Part shown: positions 54,612 through 64,000 of the stretch, one piece after another
How positions within the stretch are numbered: position 1 is the stretch's first letter
Layout: every line of letters starts with the position of its first letter
DNA from: Enoplolaimus lenunculus
Taxonomy: Eukaryota > Nematoda > Enoplea > Enoplida > Thoracostomopsidae
DNA length: 64,000 nucleotides
Direction: 5' to 3'
NCBI GenBank assembly: GCA_030248215.1
Contig: JASANG010002303.1
Location: forward strand, 53,235 to 117,234
Notes under the pieces: generated by a model
Seen by the model: the letters and a program-made list of their open reading frames with translations, nothing else
What the model was told of the DNA's origin: nothing
The model's database searches: none
Translations under genes and position numbers: made by a program

Positions 54612-54820
54612 CACTGCAAAAAACGGGGAGTCAATTTGACTCTCTCCGAAATAGGCTCTACGGGTCTACACAAACTAACTCAAATTCGACTCCGCCAGAG
54701 TCAACCATGACTCACTGAGTCGCACGTTTTACTCTGTCGGAGTCGGATTTGATTCAGTGTGTGTAGTCCCGTAGAGCCTATTTCAAAGAGAGTCAATTTG
54801 ACTCATCATTTTTTGCAGTG
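54612..54820. mobile_element. Family F MITE, right-arm copy
   Basis: Inverted twin of 46,282-46,490. Confidence 0.9.
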
Positions 54821-55359
54821 CATGAAATTATTAGGTTAAGCTTAGGATTACGGTCTTGTTTTTAATTTTTCAATTTTAAGAAATGTTTTCGATTTTAAAT
54901 TTTGATAATTTGTTTTCATGCGACGAATGTTAATATAAATATTGAATCACCTTGAGCACGCTCAGTATTAGTGATAAAGTTTACGTTCTCACGAAACAAA
55001 CCGTGCTTATATAAAGGTAACAGGTGCAATTGTTCTAAAATTATTGCAATATTCGTGCATAATTTGCGTTCTGCATACAGTTTGAACGCTGAAGCACATT
55101 AACATTGCGAGGAATGCTTTATTCCGCAAATATACATTTGTTGTTAATCACAATTTTAATTGCAAACGCGGCGTTTCGTGAGAAATATACCTATGGTATG
55201 CATATTCCTTTATCAAGTGTTTGGTTCATTTCGCATTCTAACTAGTGTTCTGATACAAGATATATATTGAATTTTGGACAACATATGTCATCCAGTTTTT
55301 AAGCTGAATTTTCAATCTGAACTACAGCAATTTTTAAGACAGCAATTGCCAATGGTTCA

Positions 55360-55562
55360 TTAACCTTTTCGCACATGAATATTCACTATTTCGTGTAAAA
55401 ACTAACTTCAAGGCAAAATTCGAGTAACAGCCTTACGGGTGTAAGGCGTTTTTCCATCGCCACTCAGCAGATCGACGCTCGCACCCGAAAGAACTTTCAC
55501 GTCTTATGGAGATTTTACCCTGCGTATACGCTGTGTTAAATAGTGTTAACAGTCTAACTTGT
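55360..55562 (-). mobile_element. Family E element, 5' truncated, twin
   Basis: Inverted twin of 45,540-45,742, with TTAACCTTTTCGCACATGAA at this end. Confidence 0.75.
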
Positions 55563-56522
55563 TCAATGTCTATTCGTTCTGAGAGTCAGAATTTTAAATT
55601 TAAATCCAATTTAATTTAAAAACAAACTGTTACAACGGTTTTACGCTCTCTAAAATATTTTTGTCTTTCATTTTGACCGACCAGGCAATTAGGATCCATT
55701 AACAAACCGTCAATCATATAAATATCACTTAACGAAACAGTGCAAATTGAAAGCTTCAAATCGCGTCCAACAAATGACATATCTTTATTTCTAAACTTGA
55801 CAGCGGGCAAAATTTTATAACCAAGCCAGTAGGTAAACTTAGCATTCGATGGGGTTAAAAATTCCAAGAGAGGCATACAAGGATTTTAGATCGCGTACAG
55901 GTATATTTGAACACTTTTCTAGGCGGACAAAAGTTCTGAGCTTTTGGGTGCCTTCTTTCTACAAGCCTGACAGGAGGAACGCTCGGGTAAATAAACCAGA
56001 ATCATAATCTTGTAATTCCGTCTATTGAAGGTGTTACTTGAGAATGTGTAAACACCGTTGACTGTCTCGTATGCAGTTGCATGATTGATAGCGTTAATTG
56101 CAATGCAAATTGTAACCGATACTGCACGTGTGGCACGACTTCAAATTCGTTTGGTGATTTGATAATTTTAAGCTGGGTGTCTGATTCAAGACAGACGCCG
56201 CCTATATCTAAGCCCTCAACGGGGCATCTAAATTCAATGCTGGTGTTAAAGATTTAGTACTAAAGTTGCGTTTAGCTTTTCGCTCGCGAAATATGCTCAC
56301 TATACCTCTATATTGTGCGTTTGCTTCGCTTTAGAAATTTTTGAATCCGTCTTCGATTGAAGCCTAAGGCATAATTGTGAGCATTAAAATTAAGATTGAT
56401 ATTTGATTAATGTTACGGTACTGTCAATATTTTGTAAAAATTAACAAAAAACGTTCATTATAAACCATGCCGGCAATTCTACCATCGGTTTCCGCGTGCG
56501 CTTCAATTTTATTTATTTAGTT

Positions 56523-56725
56523 GCCCATGTAAAGATCGGATACGGAACGGTTTTCTGTGGGAACAGAATAGAGTAAGCTTAAGCTTTAGACTATTTTGTT
56601 GTTTGGTTTAGGCTTAGGCTTACGAATAAACTCCTTCTTTACGCGTAGACTTAGGCTTAGGCATTAGAAAAATGCTTAGGAATATGCTTATAATACTGTT
56701 CCACCTCTGTTTTTATACATTGGCC
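56523..56725 (+). mobile_element. Family B TTAGGC MITE, twin
   Basis: Inverted twin of 44,377-44,579. Confidence 0.8.
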
Positions 56726-56898
56726 TGTTTAGTTGAGAAACCCAAATTGTTTATGTGTTTGTTGTACTTGTTTTGCTATATTATTTACAGTTAACGAAGT
56801 GATATCGACATGAATTTTACTGTGACATTTGGACGGACTGTGTTACTAAAAACGACCTAAACACGGCGTATACCAGCGCTGTGATTAGCGTCTTTATA

Positions 56899-57011
56899 GT
56901 CCCAAATGGTAAGAATCCCTATTCCCAAATGGTAAGAATCCCTATTCCCAAATGGTAAGAATCCCTATTCCCAAATGGTAAGAATTCCTATTCCCAAATG
57001 GTAAGAATCCC
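56899..57011. repeat. 23-bp minisatellite, twin
   Basis: Inverted twin of 44,091-44,203 with the same number of units, so no length difference between arms here. Confidence 0.95.
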
Positions 57012-57247
57012 TCTCGCGCAAGGGGAATTGCGAAATTTTAAAATACAGAATTTTAACAGTAAGCGTTTTATTTGTTTTTACATTGAAATTATAGGACAAA
57101 TGTATAGAAAATACTAATAAATCGGAATGTAATTTCGTCTCAGCAACGGCCACTGATGTATAAATTTTTAATCTTGAAACAATGAAAGTTTAAAGTTGAA
57201 CGGTGACAGAAGTTAGGAAATAATTTACAAATTGACGTTTGAGATCA

Positions 57248-57499
57248 TACTCTAAATTTCAGTGAGTTGATTTTCGCTCAGAATGAGTTATATCACTCAA
57301 TCTGAGTTAGGACTATCAGAACTCAGCGTTTTGATTCAGTTAAACTCATTCTGAGTTAATTAAGCAACGCAACAAAAATCAACTCAACTCAGAGTGAGAA
57401 TCAACTCAACTCATATTGAGTTAATGTTGAATAATAGTAATTCAAAAATAACTAACTCACTAGTTGAGTTGATTAATCAACTCATTACAATTTACAGTG
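57248..57499. mobile_element. Family G MITE, right-arm copy b
   Basis: Inverted twin of 43,603-43,854. Confidence 0.85.
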
Positions 57500-57762
57500 C
57501 AAAATTACACGTTTGTTAATATTTCGATTTGTAAACACGCAGCGTTGAAAAGGAAATACATTTTGCTCAACGTATTAAACTACGGGTTTGTAGCATCTCT
57601 AGACACCTGCAGATCTTTACCACTGAGTAAGTGCCGGTAAACCTATGTGTCCATATTACAATTTTTCTTATTGGTACATTAGTATAGTAAAGTTTCATTT
57701 ATATGAAAAATTTGATTCTGCCGTAGCAGCTGATTTATGCTAAATATCTAGAATAGTATATG

Positions 57763-58014
57763 TACTGTAAATTCTAATGAGTTGATTAATCAATTCATTT
57801 AGCGAGTTGGTAATTTCTGAATTAATATCAGTAAACATTAGCTCACTCTGAGTTGAGTTGACTTTCACTCTGAGTTGAGTTGACTCTGAGTGAGTTGACT
57901 AATTAACTGAGAATGAATTGAATCAACTTAAAATTTTGAGTTCTGATAGTCCTGACTCAGACTGAGTAATTCAACTCATTCTGAGTTAAAATCAACTCAC
58001 TGAAATTTACAGTG
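57763..58014. mobile_element. Family G MITE, right-arm copy a
   Basis: Inverted twin of 43,087-43,337. Confidence 0.9.
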
Positions 58015-58316
58015 TGCATCATGTTGCTGTACCGAAAGCACGAGGGGATCCAGAGAGGGAGGTGGTGCCACGTATCCCGAGTTAAAAAAGTTCATTTCGT
58101 AAAATGGTAAGGTTACTACCTTATACTTTTTAACTTTTGAGCCACTAACATCGCATTTAACTTCTGGTTCGCATCGATGTCGAGGTTTTCGCTCTCAAGA
58201 TGTTTATGAAGTCGCTACTGACAAATAGCCGTATCGCATACGAACGTTGATCATAACTTGCGATCATCCAAAACTGATATACACACTGTATCAACCTGGT
58301 AGTTTATTATTCTTGC

Positions 58317-58595
58317 GGCCCGTGTTACTAGGGCCGTCCCAGGTTCTGGTGGGTCGAGTAGGCTTTCATTCTAGACTACATTTTTTGCTTAGGTTTTAGG
58401 CTTAGGCTTAGGAATACGCTTTTGCAACGCTTAGGCTTAGGCTTAGGAACACATTTTTCAACGCTTAGGCTTAGGCTTAGGAACACGCTTTTGCAACGCT
58501 TAGGCTTAGGCTTAGGAACACGCTTTTGCAACGCTTAGGCTTAGGCTTAGGCATACGCTTAATCTACTATTACGTCCCTCAAAGTAATATTGGCC
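58317..58595 (+). mobile_element. Family A TTAGGC MITE with four core units, twin
   Basis: Inverted twin of 42,507-42,784. It keeps the four-unit core (AACGCTTAGGCTTAGGCTTA units). Confidence 0.9.
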
Positions 58596-58925
58596 ATTTC
58601 TGTTGCAGCTTAGATTTAAAAAGTTGGTTCTTGTCAAACAGGTTAACGTCATTGACTAAAGTCAACCCAAATTGAAATGCGTCGTATACTGGCATAGTCG
58701 TCAGACCATAAACTCAAGTTTGACCTAAGTATCAAGCTTAAAAGCATGCCGGTTTCTTTCAAGTACGTAAGGTATACGGTTTACTATGGTTAATGTAAAA
58801 AAATGTTGGTAAAATCACGGTATTACTTACCAAGGACTATATTTCATATTTGAACATTAATACTTGACTTTGTGCGATGAATGTGAGTTTATATAAGTGT
58901 GGAACAATATAACATGGAGGAACGT

Positions 58926-59350
58926 CAAAGTGGTGCGTATTCCTAAACCTAAGCCTAAGCCTAAGTCTTAGTGTAAAAAATAAGCGTGTAACTAACAAAA
59001 AAGAACCTAAGCCGAACCGAAACATTAGTTTAAAGCGTAAGGTTACACTATTATAGTCCCGCGAAGAAATGGTTCGCCCATAGGTGCTGAACAGTATTAT
59101 AAGCATATTCCTAAGCCTAAGCCTAAGCCTAAAGCCTAAGCCTAAGCGTAAGAATGGGCATATTCCTAAGCCTAAAGCCTAAGCCTAGCGTAAGAATGAG
59201 TATATTCCTAAGCCTAAGCCTAAGCCTAAAGCGTAAGCCTAAGCTTAAGCCAAGCAAAAAATTATTCTCAACCTTAAACTGACTCTATTCTAGTCCCACA
59301 AAAAAACCGCCCGCCTTTGATCTTTACATGGGCGGCCGCTCTCAAAGTAA
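58926..59350 (-). mobile_element. Compound family A/B element, twin
   Basis: Inverted twin of 41,752-42,176. The hexamer blocks differ slightly in unit phase between arms (GCCTAAAGCCTAAGCC here), as expected for a simple repeat. Confidence 0.75.
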
Positions 59351-59697
59351 CATTGACCAAATTGTACATATGTTTAGCGTATAACAAGACTGAAAGGTTT
59401 ATTATGGCGTTATGGTTTGAACGACCGTCAACTTTGATTCCATTGTGAAGTACTGAAGTTCTGTTTTGAAAACTTTAAGACCCCCACAGTAATTGGACAT
59501 ATTACACGTAATCATTGGTTTACAGACTCGTATATCATACATTTGAATTTAACTGTGATTTCAAAAAATTAATCAGTAAAACACATTTAAATAATTGGCT
59601 CATGCATACTTCTCATCTTAAGGTTAACAATTTAGGGGTAGGCTTGAGACGCAGGTTTAAACAGAGCCTAAGGCTTTAGGATTGCTAAGCGCTTCTC

Positions 59698-60314
59698 TAC
59701 AGACAAAATAAATTGTCTTAAATTCGAGAAATTTTTGTCCGAAATTAAAAACAATTTATGTCTTAATACAAACAAACTGCAGACCTATATGTGTTGAATT
59801 TCAGACATTTTTTTATAATTTTTCAGAAATGTGGGTCTGAAGTTTTTCAGACTTAAATGTCGGAAATTTAAAACTTTGTTTCATCAACAATTAAGACAAA
59901 TATTTTTAAAATATAATACAGATATGTCTGAAGTACAAGACAAAAATTTTCCTGGAACGACGTAAAGTTAAGTTGGAGTGAGCCTGAGCTTAACCCGAAA
60001 TCCCTTGAAATTTGATTATTTATATACTGTGCTGAGAGAATAGACGGAATAACTTTTTTTACATACATAAAAATCATAAAACTAGTCTTAAGTATAAGAT
60101 AACTATTTCTTGAAAGGAAGAAAGTTATGTCTTAAATAATTGGCAACAGTAGTTTGTTGAATATAACACATTTATATTTTCATTATTTCATACACACATT
60201 TCTGAGTTGTTTAAGGCTATTAATGTCTGAAATACCAGACGTATATGTCTTACAAATTTAAGAAAGTAGGAGTTTTCAAGTTTCAAGACAATTTATTTTC
60301 AGACTTTTTTGTAA
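59698..60314 (-). mobile_element. Family S element, twin
   Basis: Inverted twin of 40,788-41,404. Confidence 0.7.
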
Positions 60315-60522
60315 AAATGTTTTGCGTTCCATAACCAATCGCGATAAAGAGTATTTTCAATGTCCAAAAACCCCGCTTGTAGTCTGCTTCTACCTAAAAC
60401 TTTGCACACGCCTTGGAGTTACCAGTAATACCTTACTCACACTTTCGAGTGCGGTGGCTAAACCAGTATCTGTATACGGTGATGATTAGAAACAAACGGA
60501 AACTTTCATGTATACAAAACAC

Positions 60523-60671
60523 GGTCAATATTACTTTTATCACCGTAACAGTAGATTAAGCGTATTCCTAAGCCTCAACCTAAACCTAAGCAAAAAATGT
60601 AGTCTAGAATGTAAAGCCTACTCTTTTACAGACCAACCAGAACCCGGGACAGCCCTAAAAGAAACACGGTC
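60523..60671 (-). mobile_element. Family A TTAGGC MITE, twin
   Basis: Inverted twin of 40,431-40,579. Confidence 0.8.
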
Positions 60672-61898
60672 TCAAAACAGTATGCAAAACAAGTACAGCA
60701 AGAAACAACAACGGTTACAAATCATAAACTTTGCTATTCGAATGTATAAAGAAACGCAGATGTGTTTGTCGGAAAAGCAAGAGTTGAAACTCAAAACGTT
60801 CTCGCTCGAGTGTCGTCGGTTTTAGTTGCCAACCGGTAAATGTCGTTTGATATTTCATCAGCAACCGGCCACACAATATTGTTTTTGACGTTTCGAGTTT
60901 TACTCGCATCACTTTTTTTCTCACCATAAACTGTGTTCTGGTTTTAGCTAAGACCAACCGGCAGTACAAACGGATGATCAGGTGGGAATAAGACGTTCAT
61001 CAGAGAGTAAAATATTTTTATTAACTTTCTATAATTGGTATCTTCCTTTCAATTGGCTGGGTTCGGTGTCGTTAAATTCAGCACGCGGTTTTGGTCCCCT
61101 CCAAAAACTCATTGGTGTGTCATTGAGGAAATACGTTGAGGCGTTTTATACTTATACTTCAGAACCTAACAATATATTTTGATACAAACCTTAACGTGTC
61201 GTTTTGTATGTAATGTATAGCTTATTTGTACGATTTTTTTAAGCTTTCTGTGGTATATTCTATTATAGCTTGCCATTTTAGTTTAGACAATATAGTTTCA
61301 AATATAGATCGAGGCCTAGATTCAGTTATGGACGACGACCGCTGTGTGTGGCTAGAACAGGCAGCGGCACTGCGAACTTTTCACGCAGTGTTGGCAATGA
61401 TAGCGGCAAATACAGCAAAAATAGATAAATTTTAGACTGAAGAACTTATTCCAAATTAAATTAGCTTTTAATTGCATATGGGAGAGATCCGGTGTAAATT
61501 TTAATACACCGTCAAACGAACACACTGCTACAATAACCGGAAATATCCATTGTTTTAAATTGATTATAACAGGCGCGTAGCCACCATAACCTTCTAGGGG
61601 AAGGGCAGAGCGATTTCAGAGCAGAATTCGGCTGAAGTATTATAACTTGGGTCACATCGACTTCCTGAGGACACCTCTTACTGTGAAAAATGACAAATCT
61701 TGAATCGGTGATAAACGCTGGTTCTTGGAATTCACTGTTTCCGAGCAAAACACCAAAAACATTTGTTAACACGTGGAATGTTGTGACTTAAACACCTATA
61801 ACTTAGCTATAAGGTTGCATAATTGGTCTCTCTGAGGTCATCCGTATTTTTAGTATAAAGCTTCGAATTTAAAGTTTTAGTTCGGAGTACCTAGGTGT

Positions 61899-62243
61899 CA
61901 GGTTACAACCGGAGGTCTGCCTCCGGCTCCGGCTCAAGCAGAAAACCGGCCTCCGACGCCGGTAGAATTTTTGCCGGAGGTTCCGGTAAATTTGGGTAAT
62001 AAAATTTTGCATAATTTTGCAAAATGTATCTGTTTAGCGTGTTTCGTTTAAATACTTTTGTCACAATTTTCAGGAAGAATTTTTGAAATTTTGCAAAAAA
62101 TTAGCGTAAAACCAAATAATAACATATTGCAGATATTGTCTAAAGTTAACTAGTTAACTATCATTTTTAGGCTCCGGCTCCGGGGCAAGTTTCGTCGACA
62201 TCCGGCTCCGACGCCGGTATTTTTCACCTCCTGTTACACCCTG
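61899..62243 (-). mobile_element. Family Q hAT-like element, right-arm copy
   Basis: CAGGTTACAACCGGAGGTC to CTCCTGTTACACCCTG, flanked by CTAGGTGT and CTAATGTT (6 of 8). At 345 bp it is 20 bp shorter than its twin and differs at many positions inside, including loss of a GGAGCCGGA unit. This is the most divergent patch between the arms. Confidence 0.85.
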
Positions 62244-62748
62244 CTAATGTTCGTTTTGGGGACAGCAAAATGTTGAGGTTACAGCGGTAATTGGAGGAGA
62301 TACGTTGCGATGAAATTAGCATCTTTCGCATCAATGTCACTAAGCATAAACGAACACATGGCTAACTCAAAACTACCCATACAACCACTAATTTTAAACG
62401 TGTATGGTACTATTACAGGAGTGCCGCCTGTATTTCATTAGCGGGAGGTTATAGAACTTCATGCATATATTTTGTCGACTCCTGATCGCAGCAGATTTAT
62501 TTAAACTTGTAAGGTTCTTTCTTTATTGTCCCGGCACCATTTTAGGTTGGATATATAATTTCCATTTCCTCTTACATACACCACAGGATAGTAAAGTATA
62601 CCGTTTCTTTCCTATTATACCTCGATGTGAGCTGTATTTTGATACCGCTGATCTTATAGTAGTTTGTGTGTTTTACAAACAAAACAAATCAACAAAACAG
62701 CTTTATCATTTCTGTTATCTTGTTTGTCGCATCGCAAACCACTGGCGA

Positions 62749-62920
62749 CCGGACCGGTAACCAAGGGGAAGCCAGGGGGGCTCAGCCCCTCTGGAAACGG
62801 ATTTATTAGGAAATTTTTCACCTTTCTTGTAAGTCGTTGAAAACCGTTGGATGCCCCTCCCCCATAGCATGGTGAGCTGGCTATGGGCCTGCTAGCAGCT
62901 CCAAAGAGGGCCAGCAAAGC
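62749..62920 (-). repeat. Family P-like repeat, twin
   Basis: Inverted twin of 38,158-38,335. TTAGGAAATTTTTCACC replaces the longer TTTGCCCCCTAGG-containing segment of the left arm. Confidence 0.5.
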
Positions 62921-63373
62921 TCTTAGGCACGGTCAAAACTAAAAATTTTTTGCTAGATTTAGTAATGTAAAAACGAGCTTTACGTCTTTGTTCGCTTCGC
63001 TCGCGAGTTTTGCCACTATTACAGTCACAAGGCCTTTCAACTTAGCTGGGTTGATGACAACTTGAACAGCGTTGGCGGTTGGAACCCTTCAAGTTGTTTT
63101 AGTCTGTACTGACTCTTAGATAGCGACGGTCCGGGTCCCCGGAATTTTTTCTCGATCTGCCACTTCCGGAAACCTAAACGAAACGATGGTGAAATATCGG
63201 GTTTTAATTGGTATTACGTTTTTAAAAATGAAAACACTATAACTTTCATCTGACGGAAGTCGCAAACGGTCTCATGTGTTGTGTAATTTTCTAAATCAAT
63301 TTCTGTAAGAACTTCGAGGAGCGTTTAAATTGGTTGTTTTTCATTATATCAGTTGAAAAATGGGTCAACTTTA

Positions 63374-63580
63374 CACTGAAAATGGTGAGTCAAATTATGT
63401 TCAAAATAGGCTCTACAGAACTACACAAGCAGAGTCAAAATTTACTCCGCCAGACTTCAAACGTGCAACTCACAGTGAGTTGAATTTGAGTCTGGCGGAG
63501 TTGAATTTGACTCAGTTTGTATAGTCCCGTAGAGCCTATTTCGGAGAGAGCGTCAACTTGACTCACCATTTTTTGCAGTG
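63374..63580. mobile_element. Family F MITE, right-arm outer copy
   Basis: Twin of 37,487-37,700 with a shortened first end (CACTGAAAATGGTGAGTC) and several indels. Confidence 0.85.
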
Positions 63581-63828
63581 TGTGCAATCGAAGAAAAGTT
63601 TAGTTTTCGCATTGAGACGAAACAAATTCGTTGAAATTTAAATTTTGCCGTTAAAACCAGTAAAGTATATTCGCTAAAGTGTCTGTATTCAGATTTCGAG
63701 GTGTTTAAACCACGTGTATGTACGTTCAAACACCATGAGGTAAACGTGAAGTTGTATAATATGACTTGGTTGTGGCCAAAATTTAGTTATAAACCAAGCT
63801 TGACGACAATCAATTTTTATTCTTCTTA

Positions 63829-64000
63829 GGCCCATGCAAAGAACAGGGCGGGAACGTTTTTCTGTGGAACGGGAACAGAGTCAGCTTAAGCTTTAGACTA
63901 ATTTTTTTGCTTGGCTTAGGCTTAGGCTTAAGCTTAAGCTTAGGAATATGCTCATTCTTACGCTTAGGCTTAGACTAAGACTTAGGTTTAGAAATATGCT
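63829..64000 (+). mobile_element. Family B TTAGGC MITE, cut by window end
   Basis: GGCCCATGCAAAGAACAGGG through AAGCTTTAGACTAATTTTTT and TTAGGC units. Twin of 37,029-37,236. The last 35 bp or so lie beyond the window. Confidence 0.85.

Larger units (their letters stand above)
52130..64000 (-). repeat. Right arm of ~11.9-kb inverted repeat
   Basis: Inverted copy of 37,064-48,970. It begins at TTTAGACTTTGCCATTTTTC and continues to the window end without leaving homology. Near the centre (52,130-52,560) it differs from the left arm by scattered small indels, then is almost identical to about 61.2 kb, then diverges more. Confidence 0.95.

Overview
The window looks like non-coding, repeat-rich DNA from a eukaryote, most likely an invertebrate animal. 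It is AT-rich. No open reading frame is longer than 157 codons, and I recognise no protein domain, rRNA or intact tRNA. Almost every interpretable feature is a short non-autonomous DNA transposon (MITE), a foldback element or a simple repeat. I cannot name the species. The many TTAGGC hexamers match the nematode telomere repeat, but here they sit inside transposons in both orientations, so they do not indicate nematode origin or a chromosome end. No transposase gene was found.

Repeat families are given working letters. A, B and C are MITEs of about 145-300 bp whose cores are TTAGGC arrays. They differ in their ends (GGCCCATGTTACTTT, GGCCCATGTAAAGA and GGCCCATGTATAGAACAGG) and several have 8-bp target duplications, as hAT elements do. 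D is TA-flanked and ends CGTATTCTCAAATGTG. E is about 270 bp, bounded by TTAA with CCCTTT ends (piggyBac-like), and carries an internal tRNA-like segment with RNA polymerase III box A and box B motifs. F and G are palindromic MITEs ending CACTGCAAAAAATGG and CACTGTAAATTTCA, with mainly TA flanks (mariner-like). H, I, J, K, M, O, P, Q, S and T are further small families or foldbacks. O and Q have clear hAT features: CAG-type ends and 8-bp target duplications.

Layout: 1 to about 37,000 is ordinary interspersed repeat sequence with anonymous DNA between elements. From about 37,064 to the end, the window is one huge inverted repeat. The left arm ends near 48,970 and the right arm runs from about 52,130 to 64,000, where the window stops, so the full arm is at least 11.9 kb. 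The 3.1-kb middle is abnormal: long G runs, GC-rich junk, and partial copies of the arms in both orientations, one of them strikingly poor in C. This looks much more like a fold-back or chimeric read built into an assembly than like biology. The arms are nearly identical for the 9 kb next to the centre but differ by substitutions and indels farther out, so two haplotypes or paralogues may have been joined.

There is no gene network to describe. The observations most worth following are the tRNA-bearing TTAA element (E), with an apparent empty insertion site beside one copy; the spread of TTAGGC arrays by several MITE families; and the status of the inverted repeat.
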